From Chitinimonas sp036961565 (GTDB lineage: Bacteria; Pseudomonadota; Gammaproteobacteria; Burkholderiales; Chitinimonadaceae): DNA of 64,000 bases. This document shows positions 37,820-46,686 of this stretch, piece after piece (the first letter of the stretch is position 1; every line of letters begins with the position of its first letter). The notes below the pieces were generated by a model, which searched no databases, was not told where the DNA came from, and saw only the letters and a list, made by a program, of their open reading frames with translations. The stretch lies in contig NZ_JBAMDD010000002.1 of the NCBI RefSeq assembly GCF_036961565.1, positions 372,001 to 436,000 of the forward strand, written 5' to 3'. The position numbers were made by a program, and so were the translations under genes.

Positions 37820-39088
37820 CTAGCCATGCCGTGTCGCCTCCACCGGCGCCAGCCGGCTGGCCCGGATGGCCGGATAGATGGTGACCAGCAAGGTCAGCAA
37901 CAGCACGAACAACAGGCAGAAGGCCAGCTTGCCGGGGTAGATGAAGGAGAAGAAACGATCGGGCAGCAGCACGCCCCCCGCCTCCAGCGTGGTCCCGAAC
38001 ACCTCGCGGAAATTCAGCCCCTCGGTAGCAAAGTGATGGTGGCCGGCATAACCCAGGGCGCCGCCCAGGGCGATACAGAACAAGGCCAGGAACAAGGCCT
38101 CCCAGAACACCACCCGCACCACCAGGGCGGGGCTGGCCCCCAGTGCCAGCATCACCCCGAACTCGCGGGTACGCTTCATCACCGAGATCAGGATGGTGTT
38201 GAGGATGGCAGCGGCCACCACCACAAAGACGATGACCATCAGCAGATACATGCCCGCCGCATCCAGCATCACCGCCGAGTGCAGCTCGGGCGCAACCTGA
38301 TCCCAGCGCAATACCTCGTACTTGTCAGCCGGCAACTGGCTGGCCAGCCTGGCCGCCACCGGCCCCACCTTCTCCACATCATCGAGATACAACGCCAGCA
38401 CGCTCACTTCCTGGCCCAGTCTGGCCAGCCGCTGTGCATCGGCAATGTCCAGCTCTGCCCAGAAAGCATCCAACTCCTGCATACCTGTCTTGAAGATACC
38501 GGTGACCAGGAAGGCCTCGCGTGACAGATCGGAACTACCCTTGGGTTTGACGCTGACAGTGACGCGGTCACCCAGTCCCACCTCCAGATTGCGCGCCAAC
38601 TGCTCGCCTATCACGATGCCGGGCAAGCCATGACCTGAGCGCTCGCGCGGCAGCTCGGCCAGAGTCTGGCCAGCCATCATCGATTTGCGGTCGGCGATGC
38701 GCGACACCTGCACTTCCAGGCCGGGGTCCACCCCAGACAGCGTGATGGGCACGCCATTGGCGCCCGCCTGTATCAGGCCATTCAGGTGCAGGCGCCGCAC
38801 CATATGGGTCAGCTCGGGCACACTTTGCTGCAGCTGCTGCCCCGTGGCGGTGGCGTCTACCAGCAGGTGCTCCAGCGAGGGATCATCGTTATAGCCCTGC
38901 TGGTACACCAGCACATGACCCAGGCCCATCTTGATGCCGATATCGACCATGGCCCGATGACCGCCATCCGACAATCCCTGGAACAGGATCATCAGGCTGA
39001 CGGTGGCCACGATCATGATGGACGTCAGCAGGCTACGCTGACGGTTGCGCAACAGATTGCGCATGGCAAGTTTACGTTCCAGTTTCAT
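37820..39088 (-). CDS. FtsX/LolC-type ABC permease, first subunit
   Basis: 422 residues from the ATG at 39088, which overlaps the stop of the preceding permease in an ATGA. A cytoplasmic start KLERKLAMRNLLRNRQRSLLT is followed by one membrane helix, a periplasmic domain of about 220 residues, and three C-terminal helices (LLMVIVFVVVAAAILNTIL and following) with the coupling motif KRTREFGVMLALGASP. This is the LolC/E, MacB and FtsX-like topology. Together with the next gene upstream it makes a heterodimeric exporter or extractor. Confidence 0.88.
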   Translation of the reverse strand: MKLERKLAMRNLLRNRQRSLLTSIMIVATVSLMILFQGLSDGGHRAMVDIGIKMGLGHVLVYQQGYNDDPSLEHLLVDATATGQQLQQSVPELTHMVRRLHLNGLIQAGANGVPITLSGVDPGLEVQVSRIADRKSMMAGQTLAELPRERSGHGLPGIVIGEQLARNLEVGLGDRVTVSVKPKGSSDLSREAFLVTGIFKTGMQELDAFWAELDIADAQRLARLGQEVSVLALYLDDVEKVGPVAARLASQLPADKYEVLRWDQVAPELHSAVMLDAAGMYLLMVIVFVVVAAAILNTILISVMKRTREFGVMLALGASPALVVRVVFWEALFLALFCIALGGALGYAGHHHFATEGLNFREVFGTTLEAGGVLLPDRFFSFIYPGKLAFCLLFVLLLTLLVTIYPAIRASRLAPVEATRHG

Positions 39089-40509
39089 GCAGACCTCATG
39101 CCCAGAGCCGGTGAGATACGCGCCGCCCGGATGGCCGGGTGCAGCGCTGCCAGGATGGCGATCAGCCACATGGCTACCAAGGGAATCACAACGCCGCTGG
39201 CAGTCAGCTCAGCCCGCAGTACCGGCGCCACCTCCACCCCGGACAGCGAGAACTCGCCAAAGCTGCGGATATCCCAGCCCACCTGCTGCAGATACAGAAT
39301 CAGCCCCAAGCCCAGCACCAGACCTGCCGCCGTGGCCAGCAGGGTCAGCAGCAGGGTTTCCAGCAGCACCAGCCAGGTCACACCCGGTGCCGACAAGCCC
39401 AGCGCCTTCATCATGCTCAGTTCCTTCTGCCGCTCCAGCACGCTCATCAACATGGTGTTGAGTACGCCGCTGCCGGCAATCAGGAACACGATGAACACCA
39501 AACTGCCCATCAGCATGCGGTTGGAGGTGATCAAGGCCAGGATATCCGGCCGCAATGCCGCCCAATCCTGCACCGACAAGGCCTGGCCGCCGCTCAATAC
39601 CTGCTGCAGGCTGGCTGCAAGGGCCTGCGCCTGCTGGGGCTGCTGCGCCCGTATGGCCAGTTCATGCACCTGCTCCTGCAAGCCCAGCATCTGCTGCAAG
39701 TCCGCCAGATGCAGCAAGGCGCGGGTACGGTCCAGCAAGTCGGTGCCGGTACGGCTGATCCCCACCACCTGAACCTGCAGCGATAGCTGGGCGCCTTGCG
39801 CGTTCTCGTACAGCACCGTCACCAGATCACCAGGCCGCACACCCAGATTGCGGGCCAGCTTGTTGCCCAACACCACAGCGGGCGGCTTGCTGGGGGTAGG
39901 GGCTATCTGCTCGACGATGGCCTGGGTCTGCGCCGCCAGCCCGGCCGGTGCCGGCACGGCGGGCGCCGCATCCAGTTGCTCGATCTGGTCGAAGGCACTG
40001 GCAATGGCCTGCTCGGTCAGCGCCCTGTCCTGGGCCGCCTGGGCTTCACTCAGTTGCTTGCTAGCCGGCCAGGGTGTGGGGGCGGCCGGTAGAAAGCTGC
40101 CTGCCACGATCTGCCGTGGCATGCGGGTCACCGCCCCTTCATGCACCGGGTCCACGCCCAACAGCTGCACGCCGATGGCACGCTGGCGATAGCTGAGATA
40201 GGCCCAGCCATACAGGCGGCCACTGACCGCCGCGATACCCGGCTGCGCCGCCACCTTCTCGCTCAGTACCGGCGCCTGCTGCACGGTCTTGAGCAATTGC
40301 CGGCGCGACAGATAGTCGGGGTGGTGCACCTGGATATGGCCCAATTGCCCATCGGTAGTGCCGTTGATCAATTCCGCGCTGAGCCCCTCCATGATGCCCA
40401 GCACGGCTATGCACATGCCTACCCCCAGGGCGATACCCGCGCCGGTAATCAGGGAGCGGCGGCGGTTACGGCCCAGGTTGCGAAAAGCAATCCTTGCAAT
40501 GGCGTTCAT
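39085..40509 (-). CDS. FtsX/LolE-type ABC permease, second subunit
   Basis: 474 residues, with IAFRNLGRNRRRSLITGAGIALG at the N-terminus, a large periplasmic domain containing a Pro/Ala-rich insertion (residues about 150-200), and three C-terminal helices with the ERQKELSMMKALGLSAPG coupling loop. It overlaps the other permease by four bases. The two proteins differ in their periplasmic parts, which suggests two non-equivalent substrate or partner surfaces, as in LolCE. Confidence 0.88.
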   Translation of the reverse strand: MNAIARIAFRNLGRNRRRSLITGAGIALGVGMCIAVLGIMEGLSAELINGTTDGQLGHIQVHHPDYLSRRQLLKTVQQAPVLSEKVAAQPGIAAVSGRLYGWAYLSYRQRAIGVQLLGVDPVHEGAVTRMPRQIVAGSFLPAAPTPWPASKQLSEAQAAQDRALTEQAIASAFDQIEQLDAAPAVPAPAGLAAQTQAIVEQIAPTPSKPPAVVLGNKLARNLGVRPGDLVTVLYENAQGAQLSLQVQVVGISRTGTDLLDRTRALLHLADLQQMLGLQEQVHELAIRAQQPQQAQALAASLQQVLSGGQALSVQDWAALRPDILALITSNRMLMGSLVFIVFLIAGSGVLNTMLMSVLERQKELSMMKALGLSAPGVTWLVLLETLLLTLLATAAGLVLGLGLILYLQQVGWDIRSFGEFSLSGVEVAPVLRAELTASGVVIPLVAMWLIAILAALHPAIRAARISPALGMRSA

Positions 40510-40519
40510 GCACCGTCTC

Positions 40520-41314
40520 CTATTGCAAGGCGCGTTCGCCGAAATTCTCGGCGGACACCTTCACGTTGAACTTCAGCTTGCGATACTCGATCTCGGTGAA
40601 CTCACCCCGCTTGGCCGGCAGCAGCATGGTCATGCGGGTGGGCACGGTCTTGCCGTCCATGGCCTTCAGTGCCGAATAGCTGAGCGTGCGCGCAGCCTGG
40701 GCGTCCTCAGCACGCTGGAAGTAATCAAGCTGCTTGGGATAGGCCCGTTGCTGGCCATCCAGGTACAGCTGGTACACCACCTTGCCCCAGGCCACGGGGG
40801 CGGTCGGCTTGGGGCTGAGCTTGATGGTGTAGTGGCGAACAGCCCCTATGCCCTCCTCCTGCCCGGCCTGCTGCTGCAGCAGCTGGTAATCGTAGTGGCG
40901 TGACAGATCCGTCTCCCGCATCAGATCGTCATTGCTGAAGTGACTGCCCATCCAGTTGTCACCCAGCATGGAGCTGCCCATAACCGTGACCCGGCTGTTG
41001 CGTGGGTCGTAGAAACTGATCTTGTCGTCCACCTTCACGGTGGCATTGCCGCGCCACAGTGCCGGTCCCAGCATCTTGATCAGGACCTTGCTCGACTCTG
41101 CCCTGTCGTCCGTCAGCACCATCAGGTCGTACTCGCGCTGATAGGCTTCCTTCTTGATCTTCATGCTCATGATGGCGGCCGAGGTATCGCCGCGCAGTAT
41201 GGTCTCCGCCTGCTTGATCCATTGCTGCAGGGGCAGGCTGTCCGCCGCACTGGCATGGGCCGCAAGGCTCAATAGCAAGGTCAGGGGAACGGTAAGGGTG
41301 CGATATGTAGCCAT
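40520..41314 (-). CDS. LolA-like periplasmic outer-membrane-sorting protein
   Basis: The ATG at 41314 follows GGAAAG and starts a signal peptide ending in AAHASAAD. The mature protein (about 240 residues) has the open-barrel pattern of the 'outer membrane lipoprotein-sorting protein' family: RGDTSAAIMSMKI, SSKVLIKMLGPALWRGNATVKVDD, RNSRVTVMGSSMLGDNWMGSHFSNDDLMRETD. These proteins carry hydrophobic cargo through the periplasm. It begins the export cassette, 10 bases before the permease gene. Cargo could be the hydrophobic pigment itself; that is inference. Confidence 0.82.
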   Translation of the reverse strand: MATYRTLTVPLTLLLSLAAHASAADSLPLQQWIKQAETILRGDTSAAIMSMKIKKEAYQREYDLMVLTDDRAESSKVLIKMLGPALWRGNATVKVDDKISFYDPRNSRVTVMGSSMLGDNWMGSHFSNDDLMRETDLSRHYDYQLLQQQAGQEEGIGAVRHYTIKLSPKPTAPVAWGKVVYQLYLDGQQRAYPKQLDYFQRAEDAQAARTLSYSALKAMDGKTVPTRMTMLLPAKRGEFTEIEYRKLKFNVKVSAENFGERALQ

Positions 41315-41379
41315 ACTGTCTTTCCAACGGAATGGTGATGGGTGCACGGTGCGGCTGCGCCGCAGGTGGAAAACGGGGC

Positions 41380-42534
41380 TCAACATGCCAGCGGACTCAC
41401 CGCGCGGCGGTAGCGGAACTCGGTGGTGGGCGGCTGTACGGGCTCACCCAGGCGAGCGAAGAACCAGATCTCATCGGGCTCGGCCAGCAGGCATTCCAGC
41501 CGCTCACGTATCTCGCTGTGCTGTAGCACCACGCTGACCGGATGCAGTGCCATGCCCCTATCCGTGGCGGCCAGCCATAAATCCAGCATGGCCTCGCCGG
41601 CCAGCAGCTGTTGCTCAGCCGCCCTGGCCGGGCTGCCTGCATAGCTCAGGTAGCACAGCGCGGCACTGTTGCGTACCAGCCCGCCCAACTGGCTGGCGAT
41701 ATTGCGGGTCAGGCCGAACCTTGCCGTCAGGGGTAGCAGGGCAGGTGCCAGCGCAGCGCGATAGGCCCAGCGCTTCCACCCAGGCAATGGGCCGGTCAGT
41801 TGCTGGATATTGAATCCCTCGCCCTCTATCGCCCCGCTGCGGGCCGAGAAGTCGATATAGCGGTAGGTCTCGCGCCAAGCGCGGCTGTCGCTGAAATCGC
41901 GCTCGGCATACTGGCCCACGAACCGCGCCAACCGCTCGATATCGATGCTGTTGTCGCAATGGGTCCAGCGTAGCGGGCCATCGTCCTGCAGGCGGTAAGG
42001 CAGCACGGTAGGCAGCGGCTGTGCCGGGCCACCACGAACCGGCCGCTTGTAAGGTGTCCTCAGGGTGCGCCGGCTTTCCACCAATTGCTGCAGCCTTGCC
42101 AGCGCTTCCGCTTGCGGCGCCTGCTCCACCGACCCCAGCATCAGCACCAACAGCGGCTCGCAATGATGTAGTTGCAGCGCGCCCAACTCGGTCAACGGCG
42201 CGCCATGCTCAGGCACCAGGCGAGCCTCCACCATCACGCCCTGCAAGCGCAGGAAGTTATAGAAAAGCGTGGCAAAAGCCCCTGCACTCATGCGCATCTC
42301 ACGCCGCAGAGAGGGCAAGGCCGTCAGGCAGCGTTCACGGTCCAGCCCCAGCACCAGCACCTGTCGCAGATCGCGATGTGCACAGGCAACCAGGTCCAGG
42401 TGGGTGAAATAGAAGTCCGGCTCGAAGCTGCACACCTGCCAGGGTTGGCAGTTGTGCGACGACGGCGCCAGCCTGGCCAGATCGGCCGCGCGCTTGATCT
42501 TTTCAGCAAGTAGCATGGTGTCGTGCAGGTTCAA
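41380..42534 (-). CDS. pigM: PigM-like nitroreductase-fold oxidoreductase
   Basis: 384 residues. The N-terminal flavin/nitroreductase pattern LARLAPSSHNCQPWQV and the C-terminal LLAGEAMLDLWLAATDRGMALHPVSVVLQ fit the family to which PigM belongs, and the size matches. PigM oxidises the bipyrrole methanol (HBM) to the carbaldehyde. Start: a TTG at 42534 overlaps the tamH stop by four bases, with GGTGAG upstream; an ATG at 42516 is the alternative. Confidence in the family is good, and the pathway role is supported by the complete set of MBC genes around it. Confidence 0.8.
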   Translation of the reverse strand: MNLHDTMLLAEKIKRAADLARLAPSSHNCQPWQVCSFEPDFYFTHLDLVACAHRDLRQVLVLGLDRERCLTALPSLRREMRMSAGAFATLFYNFLRLQGVMVEARLVPEHGAPLTELGALQLHHCEPLLVLMLGSVEQAPQAEALARLQQLVESRRTLRTPYKRPVRGGPAQPLPTVLPYRLQDDGPLRWTHCDNSIDIERLARFVGQYAERDFSDSRAWRETYRYIDFSARSGAIEGEGFNIQQLTGPLPGWKRWAYRAALAPALLPLTARFGLTRNIASQLGGLVRNSAALCYLSYAGSPARAAEQQLLAGEAMLDLWLAATDRGMALHPVSVVLQHSEIRERLECLLAEPDEIWFFARLGEPVQPPTTEFRYRRAVSPLAC

Positions 42535-45371
42535 AACACGCTCACCAACTTCTCACGGTTCAGTTCAAACCCGTGCATGCGTGCCAGCGCCTCGATTTCG
42601 CGTACCTGACGGGTGGTCACCGCCCCCTTGCTGTAGTCCGACTTGATGCCTGCCAGCCCCAGCAGCAGGGTCTCACCTGCACAGGCGTAAACCTGGCCAC
42701 GGCCAAGCTGTATGCCAGGCAGGTCAAAATCGGGGTTGTGCGGCATGCTGACCACGCCACCCCGTATCAGGCGCAGGCTGGGCACCTGCTGCGACAGATC
42801 GCGGACGACATCCCCCGGTATGGCGATATCACTGATCAACACCGGCTTGTCAGCCGCGAAGTGGCTGGCATCGAGGAAAGGCTTGCTGCTGTTGGAGGCA
42901 CTGACCACGATATCGGCCGCCCGGCAGCTATGGGTCTCCTCGCTGTATGCCAGCAGGCCCTCCGCCATCAGATGGCTCATGGCGGCGCCCAAAGCCGCCT
43001 CGGTTGCCATGCCATCGCGCAAGGCGTGCTGGTAATGCAGGGCAAAGCGCTGCTTGAGCAAACCGCCACCAGCCGCCTCCACCTGCTCGGCCAGGTCACG
43101 CACCACATAATCAGCCACTGCGGCCAGGCGTGACCCCGCACCAGCACGCCCCACCAGGGTCAGACGGGCACACTCATGGGCGATCAGGGCGGCATGGACC
43201 ATGCCGATATTCCCGGTAGCCCCCACCACCGCCACATGGGCCTCGGCCAGCCGCAGACCATGCGCACCAGCACTGTGACGCAAGGTGGCCAGGCTGGTCG
43301 CCACCGTCAGCGCATTACCCGATGTCACGGCAGGAAAGCTGTAGTCGAACTCACTGCAGTTGGCCGTCACGATGGAGGTATAGCCGCCGAAGCCAACCAT
43401 GGAGCAGCCATCCTGGCGGGCCAGATCGTAGGCAGTCAGCACCTGCTTGCGGATACGGTCCGATTTATTGAAGCGGATATCGTCCTCTATCGTCTCCGCA
43501 TCCATCAGGATGCCGTAGAGTATGACCTCCACCTGCTTGCCCAAGGGCGAGCGCACCTGCCGCCGCACAATGCGCTGCGGCTCCAGGGTGGACTGTATCT
43601 GTTCCCGCAGGCGGCCCAACTCCTCTTCGTCGAAAGCGGCCAGCGAGGGGTCCCACTCCAGCAAACTGCTGGTGTCGATCAAATGGGCAATAAAGCCCAC
43701 CTTTTCCATGGCCATCGCCTCTGCCGGCTCACGCTGCGGATGCAATAAGGGGGCACCGGCAGCGGCCGGCTGCCGCCCAGCAGCACCGGGTTCGATCAGA
43801 TAGGCCAGCAAACCCGCCACATCCTCACCGGCCAGCAAGGCACACAGATCATCCAGGCCCGCCTGCAGTTGTGGGATGTACTCAGGGCGGAAGTAGGCCG
43901 AGGGCTCCAGCCGCAGTACACCACGCTTGCCCAGCGAAGGCAGCACCCGTATCTGCCGCCTATGCAGCAGGTAGCCCGCGCAGATCATGCTCAGCATGCC
44001 GTCCTGCGCCAGGCTGGACAGCACTGCCGAGGGATGGGCCGACAGATCCTGCAACTCCAGCCCCAGCATCGCACCCTTGCCGCGCACATCCTTGATCACA
44101 CCAGGCCACTTGCGCTGCAGTGCCTGCAGGGATTCGGTCAGGGCGGAGCCCAGTTGCGCACAGCGTGCCGGCAGACCATCACGTTCTATGATCTCCAGCG
44201 TACGCTTGGCCAGGGTGGTCGACAGATCATCCTCGGCAAAGGTCGAGCTGTGCAGCATGCTGAACTCATTGCGGTAGCGGTCGGTGGCTATCGCCAGTGC
44301 CGATATCTTGGCGTAACCGCCACCCAGCGATTTGGAGAAGGTCAGGTAGTCGTTGGGCAGGCCCTGTGCCTGGCTTTCCAGAAAGCTGCCCGAACGGCCC
44401 AGGCCACACTGTATTTCGTCGGCAATGATGGCCACCTCAGGGTGCTCGGCCTTGATCCGCAGCAACAGTTCGCGACGCTCGGCACTCACCTCCACTATCC
44501 CGCCCTCGCCCTGTATGGGTTCATAGATCAGGGCCGCCAGGGTGTTGAACTGGCGTATTTCCAGCCGTAATGGCGCAAAGGCAAACTGGTAGTAACACTG
44601 CTGGCGGCTGGCCAGCAGGTCGGCAAATGCCGCGCAATCGTCAATGAACACGGCATCCGGATTGTTACGGATAAAGGGCAGGCGGGCATCGCGGTTCCAG
44701 GTCAGCGCCAATGAACCACGGGTCTTGCCGTGGAAGGCCCCCTTGAAGGCCGCCACGAACTCATGGCGGTTGAAGGCTTGCTGATTGCGGTGTGCCAAGG
44801 CCGTCAGCAGCGCATCCAGGTCGTCCAGCGGCTCCTGCTGGAGCACCCGTTCACACTGCAGCAGAAACGCCTCGCTGATCTCCAGCTCGCCGCGCTCCAG
44901 CTTGATCTGCAGCATGCGTACGCTATCCGCTGCTTCGTCGGCCATGCGCTGCAGGCGCCGGGCATATTCATACTGGGCATGCTTGATGGCCGCCTCGACC
45001 GCCTCGGTGCCGGTATTGAGCACCACGATCTGGTAGTCGCGCCCGCCATGCCGCTTGAGGCTGTTGGCCAAGGCTTCGCGCAAGGCCACCGATTGGCCGC
45101 GCCGTGCACCCTGGGCATGGATGGGGCGACCGGCCGCCACGCATTGCTCCAGCGCCTGCCGTATCTCCGGGTGGTTATGTCCCAGCAAGGTGGAACCAAA
45201 GCCCCCCACCATGTCCAGTATGGGAGTCAGCCCGGCCTCGCCGTCTTCGCCACCTTCCATGTAGAGCATATCGCCCTCGGCCTTGCTGAAATCCACCAGC
45301 AGGCCGGCTGCCTGCAGCAGGGCTTCCTTACCCATCACACTCTGACCGACCAGCTTTTCCATCTTCCTCAT
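42531..45371 (-). CDS. tamH: Fused aminotransferase / acyl-ACP reductase (TamH-like)
   Basis: 946 residues in two parts. Residues 1-520 are a class III PLP aminotransferase: GGFGSTLLGHNHPEI, NTGTEAVEAAIK, FHGKTRGSLALTW, IIADEIQCGLGRSG (Asp318) and TFSKSLGGGYAK (Lys347, Schiff base). Residues about 550-946 resemble the cyanobacterial long-chain acyl-ACP reductase: VGFGGYTSIVTANC, TSGNALTVATSLATLR, Rossmann loop VAVVGATGNIG, and QVYACAGETLLLGLAG near the end. The protein would reduce the carrier-bound fatty acyl thioester to the aldehyde and then aminate it to the fatty amine. The ATG at 45371 touches its ribosome site; the ATG three codons later (45362) has better spacing after AAGAAGGA. Confidence 0.87.
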   Translation of the reverse strand: MRKMEKLVGQSVMGKEALLQAAGLLVDFSKAEGDMLYMEGGEDGEAGLTPILDMVGGFGSTLLGHNHPEIRQALEQCVAAGRPIHAQGARRGQSVALREALANSLKRHGGRDYQIVVLNTGTEAVEAAIKHAQYEYARRLQRMADEAADSVRMLQIKLERGELEISEAFLLQCERVLQQEPLDDLDALLTALAHRNQQAFNRHEFVAAFKGAFHGKTRGSLALTWNRDARLPFIRNNPDAVFIDDCAAFADLLASRQQCYYQFAFAPLRLEIRQFNTLAALIYEPIQGEGGIVEVSAERRELLLRIKAEHPEVAIIADEIQCGLGRSGSFLESQAQGLPNDYLTFSKSLGGGYAKISALAIATDRYRNEFSMLHSSTFAEDDLSTTLAKRTLEIIERDGLPARCAQLGSALTESLQALQRKWPGVIKDVRGKGAMLGLELQDLSAHPSAVLSSLAQDGMLSMICAGYLLHRRQIRVLPSLGKRGVLRLEPSAYFRPEYIPQLQAGLDDLCALLAGEDVAGLLAYLIEPGAAGRQPAAAGAPLLHPQREPAEAMAMEKVGFIAHLIDTSSLLEWDPSLAAFDEEELGRLREQIQSTLEPQRIVRRQVRSPLGKQVEVILYGILMDAETIEDDIRFNKSDRIRKQVLTAYDLARQDGCSMVGFGGYTSIVTANCSEFDYSFPAVTSGNALTVATSLATLRHSAGAHGLRLAEAHVAVVGATGNIGMVHAALIAHECARLTLVGRAGAGSRLAAVADYVVRDLAEQVEAAGGGLLKQRFALHYQHALRDGMATEAALGAAMSHLMAEGLLAYSEETHSCRAADIVVSASNSSKPFLDASHFAADKPVLISDIAIPGDVVRDLSQQVPSLRLIRGGVVSMPHNPDFDLPGIQLGRGQVYACAGETLLLGLAGIKSDYSKGAVTTRQVREIEALARMHGFELNREKLVSVF

Positions 45372-45407
45372 TCCTTCTTGCTTGTTTGGCTAGGTATATA
45401 GAGCGGT

Positions 45408-45503
45408 TAACAAAACCCAGCGCAGCGGTTCTGGCTAGGCGTGCGAGCGATGACAGTACGTAGGTACGGCAAGCTCGCACAACAACGCCGAAAGGTTTTG
45501 TTA
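45408..45503. repeat. Long interrupted palindrome with GTAC-N4-GTAC core (copy B)
   Basis: Outer arms TAACAAAACC (45408-45417) and GGTTTTGTTA (45494-45503); inner arms GTGCGAGC and GCTCGCAC (right copy at 45473-45480); core GTACGTAGGTAC. It begins eight bases after the pigA stop and is transcribed as part of the tamH leader. It shares layout and core with the element at 6741-6867. It may fold as a strong RNA hairpin and cause partial termination between pigA and tamH; there is no T-run on the transcribed strand. Confidence 0.65.
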
Positions 45504-45510
45504 GCGGCGC

Positions 45511-46683
45511 TTATTGGCTGGATGCCTGGCGTATTGACACTGCCGACCGCAATTGGCGGGCAAGGTTGTTCTTGAGGACTTCCGTCGTGCCGGAGAACAC
45601 GCTAGCCGGCATGGCATTGCGCAACTGCCGCTCTATCTCGCCGCAGAGTATTCCCTGGGCGCCGTGAATCTGGACGGCCGCCAGGCCGTTCTGCATGGCC
45701 GCGTCCGACACCAGCAGCTTGGCCATGGCCGCGCAGGCGCTATCCGGCCTGCCCTGGTCCAGCAACCAGGCCGATTTGTAGATGGCCAACCGGGCCGACT
45801 CCAGCCGCAGCGACATATCGACCAGCTTGTGGCTGACGGCCTGGTAGGCCGAGATGGCCTGGCCGAACTGCTGCCGCGACTCACTACGAGCCACGCAAAG
45901 ATCCAACTGCCGCTGCATCACCCCCAGGTACAGGGCGAACAGACAGGTACGCTCCCACTCCATCGATACCTGGAAGATCGGGCCACCACTGCCCTCGGCC
46001 CCGATACGGTCCGCCTCGGGCACCCAGACATGTTCAAAGCGGATATCACCCATGGCCGCCGTGCGCAGCCCCAGCTTCTCGTGCGGCACCGCGCTGATGC
46101 TGACCCCTGGTGCATCGGCCGGCAGGATAAAGGTACTGAAATCGAAATAGCTCTGGCCCGGGCCCGTGCGGGCGTGGACCAGCAGGAAGTCCGCCACCGG
46201 CGCATTGGTGATGTAGCACTTGCTGCCATTGATCACATAGCCCGGCCCCTCCTTCTTCGCCTGGGTCTGCATGGCGAACACATCCGAGCCTGCCTCCACC
46301 TCGGTCACCGCATGGGCACCTATCTGTCCCTGCATGACGCGTGGCAGCCACCGTTCCAGCTGCGCCGGCTTGCCATACTTGAGCAGGGGATGCAGGCAGG
46401 CGCACAGATGGGCCGACAGGGCAAATACCAGGCCGGTATCCTGGCAATGCTGCCCCAGTGCCTCCAAGGCCAGGGCGGCATCGACGGCGCCATAACCCAA
46501 GCCGCCGCGCTCGGTATCGACAAACAGGCTGCTGAAGCCGTGCCGGTGCAGCACCTGCCAGAGCGGTCGGGAGAACGCCGCAGCCAGGTCGCGCTGCGTC
46601 AGTTCGGGATCGGCCAGTTCGGCGGCGATCTCGGCAATGCCGCGCTGGATGGCGGCTTGCTGTGCATTAAGCGAAAAATCCAT
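45511..46683 (-). CDS. pigA: L-prolyl-carrier-protein oxidase (PigA-like)
   Basis: 390 residues, an acyl-CoA dehydrogenase fold of standard length and close to PigA. Motifs: VTEVEAGSDVFAM, GYVINGSKCYITNAPVADF and the C-terminal QIHGAQGILCGEIERQLRNAMPASVFSGTTEVLKNNLA. It oxidises prolyl-S-PigG to the pyrrolyl thioester by two rounds of FAD-dependent oxidation. It starts three bases after the pigJ stop, with ATG at 46683. The neighbouring carrier and prolyl-AMP ligase genes make this assignment much better than a generic fatty-acid enzyme. Confidence 0.85.
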   Translation of the reverse strand: MDFSLNAQQAAIQRGIAEIAAELADPELTQRDLAAAFSRPLWQVLHRHGFSSLFVDTERGGLGYGAVDAALALEALGQHCQDTGLVFALSAHLCACLHPLLKYGKPAQLERWLPRVMQGQIGAHAVTEVEAGSDVFAMQTQAKKEGPGYVINGSKCYITNAPVADFLLVHARTGPGQSYFDFSTFILPADAPGVSISAVPHEKLGLRTAAMGDIRFEHVWVPEADRIGAEGSGGPIFQVSMEWERTCLFALYLGVMQRQLDLCVARSESRQQFGQAISAYQAVSHKLVDMSLRLESARLAIYKSAWLLDQGRPDSACAAMAKLLVSDAAMQNGLAAVQIHGAQGILCGEIERQLRNAMPASVFSGTTEVLKNNLARQLRSAVSIRQASSQ

Positions 46684-46686
46684 GGT

